A stretch of 64,000 nucleotides of DNA. It comes from Lichenibacterium dinghuense. Its GTDB lineage: Bacteria; Pseudomonadota; Alphaproteobacteria; Rhizobiales; Beijerinckiaceae. The stretch covers positions 2,615,501-2,679,500 of the forward strand of contig NZ_JAJLMN010000001.1 in assembly GCF_021730615.1 (NCBI RefSeq). The letters are read 5' to 3'. Below are positions 44,265 to 54,064 of the stretch, one piece after another. How positions within the stretch are numbered: the stretch's first letter is position 1; each line of letters opens with the position of its first letter. Both the position numbers and the translations under genes were made by a program. The notes under the pieces are model-generated. The model saw nothing but the letters and a program-made list of their open reading frames with translations. It was not told where the DNA came from and made no database searches.

Positions 44265-47200
44265 ATGCGGAGCGTCCTCCTCGCGTTCGCCCTGGTCATG
44301 TCGCAGATCGTAGGCTGCCAAGGAGCCCGGGCCACCTGCGAGCCAGCGCCCACGCGCTCCGCCGATGCCATGCGGCTCCTGCGGTTCCCCATCGGGCGTC
44401 CGGCCGTCGCGGCGTCGCTCGCCACCTGCGTCGACGACCCCGAGGATCCGCGCGCATCCTTCGCACGCGCGACTTACCTGACGCTCGCCGGTGACTACAC
44501 GGAAGCCATCGCAGTCCTGCGTCGGCCCTCGATGCGTGGCCATGACGACGGCCGTCTCCTCCTGGCGGACCTACTCGCGGACATGGGTGGCCAGCCGGGG
44601 AGCAAGGAAGCGATCGACATCTACCGTGGTTTGGGAAGCTCCGTGGCGAGCGCCGCGGAGCAAGGGCTCGACCTGGCGACGCTACACGACAGCGCCGATC
44701 CCGAGGAGCGTCGTAAGGCCGTCGTGGGACTCGAGGATCGCATACGCTCCGAGGGCGCACCGATCGAAGCCCGACTCGGGGCGGCGTTGCTGTCGACAGC
44801 GCGGAACGACGCCGAACGACGGTCGGGCCGCGACCACCTGGAGCGGGCCGCCGGGGCGGGCAGCGCCGCCGCCTTGATCGAGTTGGCCGGCATGGCGAGT
44901 GCCCGGACCCCCGACCTGGATCAGGGGCGCGCCGTCGAACTCCTGGAGCGGGCCGTCGCGTCGGGCTCGGCGGAAGCCGAGGTCGCCTTGGCGATGCTGA
45001 TGAAGGATGGCTGGAACTATCCACCGAAGGTGACCATGCCCCTGTTCGCCCGCGTCAAGCAGGAGGCCGACGAGGTTTTCAGGGCGACGGGCGACCCCGG
45101 AGCCGATCCGGAGGCAACGGGCCGGGCGCGAACGCATCTCCTCGAAGAGGAGCGGCGACTCAATGAGCAACTGTCGCTGCATCGGGACGTCGAGAGGGCG
45201 CGTACCCTCCTCCTCGCCTCCGCTGGTCAGGGTTATCTCCCCGCGGTCGTCGCGCTCGGCACCTTGTCGGCGTTCCACGCACGCGACGATGCGGAGTTCG
45301 AGCAAGGGACACAACTCTTGGAGGAGGCTAGCGCACGCGGGAGCGCGCCCGCCGCGGAGCGCCTCGCCGTGCTGCACGAGTTCGGGATGCCAGGCCTGAC
45401 GGACGAACGAGCGACCGGCCTGTATTCCTTCGCGGCGGAACGGGGATCAGCGAGGGCGCAACTCGCGCTTCTCCGTCTCCAAGGAGCCGATCGTTGGCGG
45501 AAGGAGGAGTCGGAACTCGGTGGCATCGTGGCGGCCTTGCTCCCCGGTCGCCTCCCCAGCAGCGGGAAGGTCACAACGTATTCGCGTGGTCTGCCGACGG
45601 GGTCGCCGACGTTCGCGGCGCACCGCTGGTCCATCGTCAAGGTACGGGCGGAGGACGGGCGACAGGTGTTCGGCGCGACCCTGTACGAAGGGGATCGACT
45701 GCTCCTGCGATGGGGTGAGACGGTCGAGATCATTCGCCTCGGCGATCCGGACTCGGGCGAACCTCTGGGGTCCTTCATGGACCCAGCCGGCGTCGCGCTG
45801 ACGGCACCCGTCCCCAGGGATCCGTTCGCGCCAGCCTTCTTCCGCCTCACCGTCGAAAGGCGGATCGAGGTCGCGGGGCCGACCCGCCTCCCCGACAGCC
45901 ACGTCGTCCTCCGAGCGTTGGATGGCCCGGAGGACGCCATCGTGCTGCACGATCCCTCCGACGAGCGCTTCCGACTTGGCACGGAGCCGCTGGCGACGTC
46001 GCCCTACACGGAGGCGACGTCACGCCTCGATGCTCCGACGGAACTCGTCGTGCCCGACTTGGGAAGGGTGGCGGCGGTCGTCGAGGGGGGAACTGAGTTC
46101 CAGGTCCTGGTGGACGGACGAAGCGTCCTGACCGGTCATGTCCCGGACGGGCTGCGCCTCTACCTCGATTTCGCCCCTCGCCAGATGGCCGGGCGGCTTC
46201 GACTGAACTTGCCTCCCCCTGGAACCGCCACGCCGAACGAGATCGACAGGGAGTGGGATGGAGCGCCGGGTCCAGGTCTGGAGGCCGACGGGGAGGCGAT
46301 CGGTTGGTTTTACTCCAAATATGCGTCGAAGGCCGACGGCCTCATGGCGGCCATGGTCGAGATGAACGCTTCCGTGCTCGCGATGCAAGCGGAGGCCAGG
46401 GGTGAGTTCGCTCGGAGCCTGCGGCTGCGCACCGCGGAACGTCACTTGGCGCTTGCGCGGTACGGCGCCGTTTCCATGGAGACCTTCCGAGCCGGTGCCA
46501 TGATGGCCGAGCCCCTCGCGCGCCTGGGACGGCTCGACGACGCCGGCAAGGCGGCCGAGGAGGCCGTGCGAGGACTGGAGGCGTTTGACGCGACGCCCTC
46601 GACGTTCCTCGTCGACGCGTTGATGGAGGCGGGCTCCCTCGCCTCCCGGCGTGGAGATCTCGGCCACGCCATATACTACGCGCGCCAAGCCCTGGCGCTG
46701 TCGAGCACTCTGCCGGCGGACGACGGCGCGACCCGTGGCTTCCCCAGTGCGCTGTACCGGCAATCGATACATCGCCTGGCAGAGCTGTACGTCGCCGCGG
46801 GCGACCCCGATCGGGCGGACACCTACTGGCGACGGCTGGTCGCCCTGGATCTGTTGGACGATCCGGAAGAGGTGACCACAGGAGACATGTCGGCCTACGT
46901 CGGCTTCGCCGAGGCCGAAGCTGGTGAGGGGCACGCGTCCGCGAGCTTGATCGCGGCCGGCCACGTCATACCCCATGCCAAAGCCGACGCCGGCCAGCGG
47001 GACAAGGCGGATCCGCTCGTCCTGCCCATCGAACTGCCGTCCGCCGTCTCGCAGGTGTTCGGACCCGCTTCCAAGTCGTCCGTGGTGGGGAGCGCCTTGC
47101 TCAGGATGGGCGAGGCCTACTGGTTCGGGAGACGCCCGTGGTCCCACGACGAGCCGATCCTGGAAGGCGCGCTCGACGCCGGACTCGGTTCCACCGGTCC

Positions 47201-48992
47201 CGGGACCGATCTCACGGTACGGGCGGCGGCGCGCCTGGCGTTGGTGCGGCGCCTCATGGGAAAGGACGATCGCAACCTCGAGATGCTGGTCCACGCGGTC
47301 GGTCTCGATGATCCCGCTGCGCCCGGGGCGCTGGGCACGCTCAGCCACGACGTCCGGGATCTGTTCCTCTCGGCCTATTTCCAGACTCTCGATTGGTACG
47401 CCTCCGAACGTGGGATGGAGGAACGGGCGCGATTGAGCGCCGCGGTGGGGATGTTCTCCGCACTCGAAGCAGTCGACCCGTTCGCCCGCAGTTTCGAGGT
47501 GGCGCGGTTGCGCCGGCGCGCCTCCACGCCGGCGCAGTCCGCCGCGTTCGAGACCTGGGCCGCCGCCACGTCGGACGCAGACCATGCATCACGCCAATTG
47601 AACGCCATCGTCGGAGGCCAACTTAAGGGCACGTTGAGGGAGTTGGAGGAAGCGAGGGCGCGAAGCGCGTCCGCCGCGGTGAGGGCTTCGGAGGCGTCGG
47701 CCGTGCTCGCGACGACCCTGCCGGCGACCGGCGCCCCTCAATCCGGCGAGGCTCTGCTGCGCGCCGTGCAGGATAGACTCACGGACGACGAAGTCGTCCT
47801 GGACCTCCTCCCGACGCGTTATTCGGTGCACGCCCTCGTCATAACGCGCACCGGTGCACGCCTCGCCTCATCCCCGACCTCCAACGTCGAGGTGCTGCAC
47901 GCCATAGCCAGGATGAGGGCGGCCCTCGACTTTCCACCGAATGCGGACGGCTCGCCCGCTCCCGCGAACTACGCTTTGGTGGACGCTTCGGCGCTGGGCG
48001 CCGTGCGACCCTTCACCTTGGACCTGCTCGGCCAGGACGTGGCGAAGGGCGGTCTGGTCGTCATCGCACACGGGGCGCTCAGCGACATCCCGTTCGAGGC
48101 CATCCCACTCGCGCAGGCCACGCCCATCGACGTGGCGGACGTGGGTCGGCATCCGGAGCTTTGGCCGGGGTTGTCCAAACGCGTCGCCTACCTTCCCGGC
48201 CTGTCGACCCTTCTCGAGCTCCGATCGGATGCGGCGACCTCGTCCGCCCCGTTTCCCGTGGCGGTCGTGGCCGATCCGATCATGGCGGACGACGTCCGCG
48301 CCACCAGCTCCATCGCCGGTCACCTCGCCGCGGCGCAGGACTGGTTCGCGAGGACGCAGTGGAGATTGGGTCGATGGCTCGGCGGCGTCCATCTGCAACC
48401 AGTACCCGAGACGGCCACTTTCGGCCGGCACGTGCTGTCGCAACTCGGCGGCGACCTCGCGCAGTTCCACGCGGGCCTCGGTGCGCGCCGATCCGAGATC
48501 CTCAAGGCGAGGTCGCTCGAAAGATCCCGCGTCATCCTCTTCGCCACGCATGGCTTGGCCGCCGACGTCGATCCGAACACACCCGAACCCCTACTCGTGC
48601 TGACGCCCCCGGAAGGCGACCCGGAAACCTTCGATCCTCTCACGGCGTCGGAGATCTCAACCCTCAGACTGGATGCGGACCTGGTCGTGCTCTCGGCGTG
48701 CGACACCGCGGCATCCGACGGCACCCCGGGCCGGAACGGCTTCTCGGGCCTCGCGCAATCGTTGATCGACGCCGGCGCGAGGTCGATCGTGGTCACGCAA
48801 TGGGAGGTGAGGACGAATGTCACCCAGATCGTCATCGAGCGAACCTTCGCAGCCGCGCTCGGGGGCGCCGACCCGGCCGAGGCCCTCCGCCTCGGACGCC
48901 TCGCCGCAGCCGCTCGCTTCGGGCACCCGGCCCTCTGGTCACCCTTCGTCTACATCGGGGACCCGCGGCACCACTGGGCGCTCAGGTCATGA
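44265..48992 (+). CDS. Sel1/TPR-repeat protein with C-terminal CHAT protease domain and secretion signal
   Basis: A 1575-residue protein. The N-terminus MRSVLLAFALVMSQIVGC is a short hydrophobic signal ending in a lipobox (IVGC, Cys18), so it is probably a lipoprotein; cleavage after ARA is an alternative. Residues about 150-420 are Sel1-like repeats (AAGAGSAAALIELAGMASAR, LLERAVASGSAEAEVALAML). Residues about 450-680 are beta-rich, then TPR-like helices to about 1150. The last 400 residues are a CHAT domain (caspase-like cysteine protease) with His in ILFATHGLA (about 1428) and Cys in VVLSACDTAASDG (about 1480). CHAT proteins with repeat sensors act as activated proteases in several immune systems. 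The exported form is unusual. ATG 44265 follows GAGGGAACGAC. A small membrane gene follows. Confidence 0.9.
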   Translation: MRSVLLAFALVMSQIVGCQGARATCEPAPTRSADAMRLLRFPIGRPAVAASLATCVDDPEDPRASFARATYLTLAGDYTEAIAVLRRPSMRGHDDGRLLLADLLADMGGQPGSKEAIDIYRGLGSSVASAAEQGLDLATLHDSADPEERRKAVVGLEDRIRSEGAPIEARLGAALLSTARNDAERRSGRDHLERAAGAGSAAALIELAGMASARTPDLDQGRAVELLERAVASGSAEAEVALAMLMKDGWNYPPKVTMPLFARVKQEADEVFRATGDPGADPEATGRARTHLLEEERRLNEQLSLHRDVERARTLLLASAGQGYLPAVVALGTLSAFHARDDAEFEQGTQLLEEASARGSAPAAERLAVLHEFGMPGLTDERATGLYSFAAERGSARAQLALLRLQGADRWRKEESELGGIVAALLPGRLPSSGKVTTYSRGLPTGSPTFAAHRWSIVKVRAEDGRQVFGATLYEGDRLLLRWGETVEIIRLGDPDSGEPLGSFMDPAGVALTAPVPRDPFAPAFFRLTVERRIEVAGPTRLPDSHVVLRALDGPEDAIVLHDPSDERFRLGTEPLATSPYTEATSRLDAPTELVVPDLGRVAAVVEGGTEFQVLVDGRSVLTGHVPDGLRLYLDFAPRQMAGRLRLNLPPPGTATPNEIDREWDGAPGPGLEADGEAIGWFYSKYASKADGLMAAMVEMNASVLAMQAEARGEFARSLRLRTAERHLALARYGAVSMETFRAGAMMAEPLARLGRLDDAGKAAEEAVRGLEAFDATPSTFLVDALMEAGSLASRRGDLGHAIYYARQALALSSTLPADDGATRGFPSALYRQSIHRLAELYVAAGDPDRADTYWRRLVALDLLDDPEEVTTGDMSAYVGFAEAEAGEGHASASLIAAGHVIPHAKADAGQRDKADPLVLPIELPSAVSQVFGPASKSSVVGSALLRMGEAYWFGRRPWSHDEPILEGALDAGLGSTGPGTDLTVRAAARLALVRRLMGKDDRNLEMLVHAVGLDDPAAPGALGTLSHDVRDLFLSAYFQTLDWYASERGMEERARLSAAVGMFSALEAVDPFARSFEVARLRRRASTPAQSAAFETWAAATSDADHASRQLNAIVGGQLKGTLRELEEARARSASAAVRASEASAVLATTLPATGAPQSGEALLRAVQDRLTDDEVVLDLLPTRYSVHALVITRTGARLASSPTSNVEVLHAIARMRAALDFPPNADGSPAPANYALVDASALGAVRPFTLDLLGQDVAKGGLVVIAHGALSDIPFEAIPLAQATPIDVADVGRHPELWPGLSKRVAYLPGLSTLLELRSDAATSSAPFPVAVVADPIMADDVRATSSIAGHLAAAQDWFARTQWRLGRWLGGVHLQPVPETATFGRHVLSQLGGDLAQFHAGLGARRSEILKARSLERSRVILFATHGLAADVDPNTPEPLLVLTPPEGDPETFDPLTASEISTLRLDADLVVLSACDTAASDGTPGRNGFSGLAQSLIDAGARSIVVTQWEVRTNVTQIVIERTFAAALGGADPAEALRLGRLAAAARFGHPALWSPFVYIGDPRHHWALRS

Positions 48993-49347
48993 GAAGCGTT
49001 CGCTGCGCCCGGCGACCCGCCTGCAGCTCGGGGCCGTCGGTTTCGTCGGCAGCTTCGCGCCCACGATCATCAAGATGTACAATGAACTGCCCAACGTCGC
49101 CTTCGTGTTCAGGTGGGAGTGGGCAGTCGTGGTCCTCCTCTACGGATTGCTCGGGGCGCTCGTGGCCGCGATCTACCCTTACAGGGGAACACCGACCATG
49201 TGGTTGGCGCTCCTCCTCGGCTGCTCGTTCCCGACGGTACTCGGAGCGGCGGCCAGTCTCATGAAGGCCGGTGGTCCGGGCGCCTCCCTCGGCGCCGGGA
49301 ACGCGGCGATGCATTGGGACTTGCTCGGCTTTCTGTCGCTCTTCTGA
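48989..49347 (+). CDS. small integral membrane protein next to the CHAT gene; start disturbed
   Basis: The frame ending at 49347 encodes three hydrophobic segments: LQLGAVGFVGSFAPTIIKMY, WAVVVLLYGLLGALVAAIYP and MWLALLLGCSFPTVLGAAAS. No ATG, GTG or TTG exists in this frame between 48901 and 49076. An ATG at 48989 overlaps the CHAT stop (ATGA), as expected for a coupled gene, but is in a different frame; one missing base near 49000 would join them. So either the sequence has a single-base error, the gene is frameshifted, or it starts at CTG 49003. Given its position it may be the membrane-acting partner or substrate of the CHAT protease. The family is unknown. Confidence 0.6.
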
Positions 49348-49482
49348 GCGGTGATCCGGAGTGGCCGACGACGCAGTGGTTCACGGTTCCCGGGCGCCCG
49401 TCCCGCGCCTGCGTCCGGCCGGCACCCAGATGACCGCCGCCACTTCGGCTCGGCACGCCGCTCGCCCCGGCTGGCCATCGGA

Positions 49483-49896
49483 TCACCCAGCAACGACGAC
49501 CTTCCGCGCCAGGGCTGCGTGGGTCGCCGGCATGACGTCGGCGAAGGCCTGCACGGAGCCCGCCTGCTCGTCGGCCCGCCGGATCGTCACTCGCAGCACC
49601 TCGTCCGTGTAGTGCGCGGTGCGCACGTCGGCCACCACGCGATTCATTATGCGCCGGTAACGGGCGGCGAGGGACAGCCAGCTCGCGACCGTCGCCATCT
49701 GCTCGACCATCCCACGGGGGTAAAAGACGGGCGGGTTCTCCACCCGCAGGTCGGAGCGGCGCTGCCGCCAGTCCTTGCGGCGGTCGCCGCCGAGCTGGAG
49801 CGGGTGCACGCCCTCGATGTCGCGCGTCTTGGACGACCACATCCCGATGTGCCGCCGGACGGCGGTGTCGAGACGCCTGGGATGGCAGGTCACCAT
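49483..49896 (-). CDS. hypothetical protein
   Basis: A 137-residue protein with ATG 49896 (MVTCHPRRLDTAVRRHIGMW). Middle and C-terminus look like a folded helical domain: DLRVENPPVFYPRGMVEQMA, TVASWLSLAARYRRIMNRVV and AHYTDEVLRVTIRRADEQAG. No known motif or membrane segment. It is convergent with the membrane gene and divergent from the HTH operon at 50173, with 276 bases between starts. The ribosome binding site is weak. Upstream in-frame sequence (to 50016) is arginine/alanine-rich and probably not translated. Confidence 0.55.
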   Translation of the reverse strand: MVTCHPRRLDTAVRRHIGMWSSKTRDIEGVHPLQLGGDRRKDWRQRRSDLRVENPPVFYPRGMVEQMATVASWLSLAARYRRIMNRVVADVRTAHYTDEVLRVTIRRADEQAGSVQAFADVMPATHAALARKVVVAG

Positions 49897-50172
49897 TGGA
49901 ACCACGGCTCGATCGACCCTGGAGGGCCCTGACGCGTGCGCGAGCGCCGCGCGGGCGACCCGCCGCGGTCCACGGGCCGCGCCGCTCCGATGCGAACCCC
50001 CGTCGAGGGACGGCACCGACGCACGTCGTTCCCCCGCGCACGTTCATGCGTCGCGCTCCGGCGATCGGTCGGGACATCCGCCGTTAGGCCATCAACAATC
50101 CCTTCGATCCAGGCTCGCGTCGTGCGACCGATCCACCGGGACGGCGCCGAGATCGCTGGGAAGGACCGGAGA

Positions 50173-50856
50173 ATGGACGAGAGGGCGACCGAGGATCCCC
50201 ACGAACTGGACGAGGCGGACGACGGCGAGGCGGAGACGGCACCGCCGCCGATGGGCGAGGACGAGTGGCGATCCCTGATCTCCGGAGGTCAATGGCGAGA
50301 CATCGACCCGTCGATCCTGTTCTCCGGTCTGATGGATCACGCGGAGAGCATGGCCTCCGAGGCCTATGAGATGGTCGAGGAGAGGCTGTTCGAGATCGTG
50401 GAGCAAAGGACCCGGAAGAAGGCCGGAAAGGCACTCTACTCGGAGTGCGGGTCGGTCATGACCAGCAACGTGGAGACCGCATTGAAGATGGCGCTGGTCG
50501 GGAAGCGCGGTGCGCTCGCGCGGATCCTCAGGCAGAGGTTCAATTACAAGCTCAAGTGGTTGATCATAGACGAAGTGGGATCGGCCCTGAACAGGCAGGA
50601 CAAGGCCACGATCGCAGGCTCGGGGGTGACCAAGTGGGCGACGTCCCCGGGTGGGAGCGAGGATGAGCTCAGGAGGAGGAAAGCGTTCGACATCCTGCAC
50701 GCGGTCGGGAGATTGGGAACCCCAACGGAGAAAGTGGTGGTGGAAGGCATTTTCGCGAGGGAGACGATAACTTCCCTGGCGAAGTCCCTGAACGTGACGA
50801 AAAAGACCGTCAGAAACACCTTCTACAGATTCGTCGCGAAGTACAAGAGCCTGTGA
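50173..50856 (+). CDS. HTH (sigma-region-4-like) protein, first gene of the IrrE-UvrD operon
   Basis: A 227-residue protein, ATG 50173 behind GGACCGGAGA. The N-terminal 30 residues are very acidic. The middle is helical (LMDHAESMASEAYEMVEERL, FEIVEQRTRKKAGKALYSEC). The end GIFARETITSLAKSLNVTKK, then TVRNTFYRFVAKYKSL, is a helix-turn-helix like sigma region 4 or a small regulator. The last 100 codons use more A/T-ending codons (aaa, ata, aga) than neighbours, a sign of recent transfer or of translational tuning. It overlaps the next gene's possible GTG start (GTGA at 50853). It may act as the operon's transcription factor. Confidence 0.75.
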   Translation: MDERATEDPHELDEADDGEAETAPPPMGEDEWRSLISGGQWRDIDPSILFSGLMDHAESMASEAYEMVEERLFEIVEQRTRKKAGKALYSECGSVMTSNVETALKMALVGKRGALARILRQRFNYKLKWLIIDEVGSALNRQDKATIAGSGVTKWATSPGGSEDELRRRKAFDILHAVGRLGTPTEKVVVEGIFARETITSLAKSLNVTKKTVRNTFYRFVAKYKSL

Positions 50857-50879
50857 TCAACAACGACCTGGAGACATCA

Positions 50880-51479
50880 ATGACCGAAGCAGCTCAGGCG
50901 ACGCTGGAGGAGATCCTGCGCGCATTCGATCGGGAGTGCCCCGTCCCGACCCGTTCCGACGTGGACGAATGGTGCGGGCGGCACGTGGAGCACGCCGTCG
51001 GCATCCGCGGGCACGTCGACGCCAAGCTGGACGCCTTCATGGCGTTCGTGGACGAGGGGCTCGACGATGCCCCGACCCGACGTAAGCGGACGAAGGATCC
51101 CGCAGGAGCGCCCATCGACGTGATGCGTGTGCTGAGACCGCGGGAGGGCGACCCGGACCTGACCGATCTGCTGGAAGGGGCGGGGACCACCATGGACGAA
51201 CTCGCCCGGACGATGGACATCGACGTCTCCGTGCTGCTGCAACTCGAGGCCGGTCGGTTCAAGGGCGCCGTCCCCACTCAGATCGTCCACGACCTTGCGG
51301 ATGGACTCGCGGTCGATCCGATCGGCATCGTCGCCGCGGCCAACGCATCCCGGCTCCGACCGCGCGCCTGGCACGCCAGCAAGGGGGAGACCGTGGTCGA
51401 TCTCCCGACCTGCGACGACCTCGTCCTCGCCGGCGACATGTCGGACGCGCGGAAGGAGTACTGGCTCCGCGACCCTTGA
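50880..51479 (+). CDS. XRE-type HTH protein paired with the ImmA/IrrE-helicase
   Basis: A 199-residue protein. I choose ATG 50880 because of GGAG seven bases upstream; GTG 50853, overlapping the previous stop, would add nine residues. The middle has a Cro/CI-like HTH: GTTMDELARTMDIDVSVLLQ, LEAGRFKGAVPTQIVHDLAD. The C-terminus (RPRAWHASKGETVVDLPTCD, then SDARKEYWL) may be the segment recognised or cut by a metallopeptidase. XRE proteins encoded directly before ImmA/IrrE peptidases are usually their substrates and repressors (as in ImmR/ImmA and DdrO/IrrE), which is exactly the gene order here. Confidence 0.78.
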   Translation: MTEAAQATLEEILRAFDRECPVPTRSDVDEWCGRHVEHAVGIRGHVDAKLDAFMAFVDEGLDDAPTRRKRTKDPAGAPIDVMRVLRPREGDPDLTDLLEGAGTTMDELARTMDIDVSVLLQLEAGRFKGAVPTQIVHDLADGLAVDPIGIVAAANASRLRPRAWHASKGETVVDLPTCDDLVLAGDMSDARKEYWLRDP

Positions 51480-51581
51480 CGTCGACCGTGGCGGAAACCT
51501 GGGGTTCACCCGTGGCTGCCAGGCTGGACCGCAGCGTTGGGACGGATCCGGGACGGGCCGGGCGCGGCGTAGGCGGGGTCG

Positions 51582-53951
51582 ATGGACAGGTGGCGCGCGG
51601 TGCGTTGGATCGCGAGGCGTGCGAGGGACGCCTCGTCGCGACTCTTGGCAGGGGACACGCCCCATGCGGTCGCGGACGGCTTGTTGGCGGGCCACGGCCT
51701 GACGCTCGCCACTTACAAGCCGAGCCCGAGCCTGCCGGACCGCGCCTTCCTCTTCGGCAAGACCGTGGGCGTGTCCGTCATCGTGCCCGAGCCGGAACGC
51801 CCCGTCGAGATCGCTCACGAGGTCGGCCACGCCGTGATGCACCGCGATCCCAGGCTGGGCGTCGGCCGGTCGCGACGGGGAGCGGACGGCGGCTTGCTGA
51901 TGAACGGCTACTCGACGAGGCAGAGGGTCGAGATCCAGGCGATCTTGTTCGCGGACGAGGTGCTCTGTCCGTCCACGAAGGTCCGCGGACTTCTCGCGGC
52001 CGGCATGGGCGTGACCGACATCGCGACCGGACTGCGGCTTCCCGAGAGCATCGTCGTCCGTCAGGCGACCCATGCGCTGCTCCCCCCCGACGATCGCCCG
52101 CCGCGGGCATGGCGACGGGTCGACCTCGACGCCCGGCAGCGCGAGTGCGCGTCTTGGTCGGATGGGCCGTTGCTCGTCATTGGCGCCGCGGGAACGGGGA
52201 AGTCCACGGTCGTGGCGGAGCGTCTGCTCGAACTCGTGGACCGGACCAGGGGGAGCCCCCCGTCGTCGACGCGGGCGGGGGACACGCCCGCCACGATCCT
52301 CGCCATCGCCTCGACGCCGTGGGCGGCCGAGGCGCTCGAGGAGCACGTCGCGGCGCACGACCCGGCGATGGTGGGCCAGGTCGCGGCGTGCACCCTGGTC
52401 GAGTTCGCGCACGACATCGTCGTCAGATGGCCGGACCGGATCAAGCGTGACGGACGCGTCCGCGTGGCCGACCGGACCGAAGCCATCGGGATCCTGGCCG
52501 ACCTCCCGACGGAGTCGCCGGCGCGCGTCCTGCGGGACCTCGCGGCCGGTCGCATCGAAGGTTCGACGGAAAACGGCGTCGAGGCGGAGTTCGCCCGGGA
52601 ACTCGCCCGCCGCAACGCCGTCTACGCGGGCGACGTGCTGGCCATGGCGGTCCGAGTGCTGGCGGAGGACGAGGTCCTCGTCGCCGAGCTTCGTCACCGA
52701 CATCGACACGTCCTCGTCGACGACCTGCAGGACGTCCCGCCGGCCGGGCTGGAGCTGCTCCGCGTACTCTGCGAGGGAGGTCCCGGCCTATGGGCGACCG
52801 GCGACGCCGGGCAGGCCGTCGACCGCCACAGGGGAGCCGGGGCGGATGGCGTGGTGGACTTCGAACGGCGTTTCGGGGGACGCACGTTGCGCCTCGAACG
52901 CCGGTACAGGGCGCGGAACGGCGGCGTCCTCGCATTGCACGAGGCGCTCGACGGGCCAAGCGGACGGCGACGGGGATGCGCCACCGGTGGGCGGCTCACG
53001 GTGACGCCCGACTTCGCTTCGGAGGCCGAGGCGATCCGGGACGGGATCGAGGAACTGCGTGCGGCGGGCGTCCCCTTGCGGGAACAAGCCTTGCTGGCCA
53101 GGTCGCACAAGATGCTGGACAATCTCACGGGCGCCCTCGCCGCCTTGGGAGTGCCCGTCCTCACCCTCGGGGACGTTCGGCTCCGCCACGACGTGCTCGC
53201 CTTGAAGGCCGTGTTGGCCCTCGCGGCCGATCATCATCCGACCGTCGAAGAATTCCTCGCGCTCGCGGCGTCCCCGCCCTACGGCGTGCCCGCGCGCGAC
53301 GCGGGACTCGTCCTCGCGTGCGCCTCACAAAAAGGGTCGACCCCCCGACGCATCCTGGCATCGCTCCGGGATCTTCCGGACCTCGGGAGGGATGCGGCCG
53401 AGGGCTTGGCGCGGCTGGCGACGGACCTCGTCGCCCTGGCCTCCCGGACCGGCCACAAGGCGCTCGTGGCGTGGATCCTCGACCGCCCCGGCACGCTGGC
53501 GCAGGCGTTGCGCCCGGACGCCTCGCTCGAGGACCGATTGGGGCTGGTCGCCGCCTACCAGGTCCTGGTCGTCTGCGAGGAGGGCGAGGCGCTGGGAAGT
53601 GGCGACCTCCCGTCGCTGCTCGACCGCATCGACAACCAGAACGCGTTCGATCGGCCGCGCCTCCATCGCCACGTGACCCTGTCCACCGCGGACATCGACG
53701 CCGTCCGCGCGATGACGATGCCCGCGAGCCGGGGCATGGAGTTCCGCGCCGTCCACATTGGGGGGATGAGGAAGCTCGGACGGGTCGTCGGGGAGCATGA
53801 TGCGGAGGACGAGATCTTCCGCGTCGCCGTCACCCGCGCAAGCGAACACGTCCGCTTGTACAGGGCATCGAGGTATGGCCGGCGCGACAGCGCCGCATCG
53901 CCCCACCTCGCGAAGCTCGAAGGTCTCCTGCAAGTCGTCCGTCGGGCCTGA
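51582..53951 (+). CDS. ImmA/IrrE metallopeptidase fused to UvrD-like SF1A helicase
   Basis: A 789-residue fusion. Residues 20-150 are an ImmA/IrrE-type zinc peptidase with EIAHEVGHAVMHRD (HEVGH at 79-83) and the downstream VEIQAILFADEVLCPS, which supplies the third ligand. Residues from about 185 are a UvrD/PcrA-like helicase: Walker A GAAGTGKST (about 200-208), the Walker B equivalent HVLVDDLQDVPPAGLELL (DDLQD for DEAQD), GDAGQAVDRHRGA, RRYR, and the C-terminal VTRASEHVRLYRASRYG. Both catalytic halves look intact. The UvrD part is shorter than housekeeping UvrD (about 720). ATG 51582 has only a weak ribosome site. With the XRE gene upstream this suggests damage- or phage-triggered cleavage of a repressor by the same chain that handles DNA. 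Confidence 0.9.
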   Translation: MDRWRAVRWIARRARDASSRLLAGDTPHAVADGLLAGHGLTLATYKPSPSLPDRAFLFGKTVGVSVIVPEPERPVEIAHEVGHAVMHRDPRLGVGRSRRGADGGLLMNGYSTRQRVEIQAILFADEVLCPSTKVRGLLAAGMGVTDIATGLRLPESIVVRQATHALLPPDDRPPRAWRRVDLDARQRECASWSDGPLLVIGAAGTGKSTVVAERLLELVDRTRGSPPSSTRAGDTPATILAIASTPWAAEALEEHVAAHDPAMVGQVAACTLVEFAHDIVVRWPDRIKRDGRVRVADRTEAIGILADLPTESPARVLRDLAAGRIEGSTENGVEAEFARELARRNAVYAGDVLAMAVRVLAEDEVLVAELRHRHRHVLVDDLQDVPPAGLELLRVLCEGGPGLWATGDAGQAVDRHRGAGADGVVDFERRFGGRTLRLERRYRARNGGVLALHEALDGPSGRRRGCATGGRLTVTPDFASEAEAIRDGIEELRAAGVPLREQALLARSHKMLDNLTGALAALGVPVLTLGDVRLRHDVLALKAVLALAADHHPTVEEFLALAASPPYGVPARDAGLVLACASQKGSTPRRILASLRDLPDLGRDAAEGLARLATDLVALASRTGHKALVAWILDRPGTLAQALRPDASLEDRLGLVAAYQVLVVCEEGEALGSGDLPSLLDRIDNQNAFDRPRLHRHVTLSTADIDAVRAMTMPASRGMEFRAVHIGGMRKLGRVVGEHDAEDEIFRVAVTRASEHVRLYRASRYGRRDSAASPHLAKLEGLLQVVRRA

Positions 53952-54064
53952 TCGCGTCGGAGCCGCCGCGTCCGGGCGCGTGCACGCGCGGGGTCGGGGT
54001 GAACACGGCGGAGTGACGCCGGGAGCGAAGTCGCCCCGGCCGGTCCCCTCGTGGAAATCCGTGG

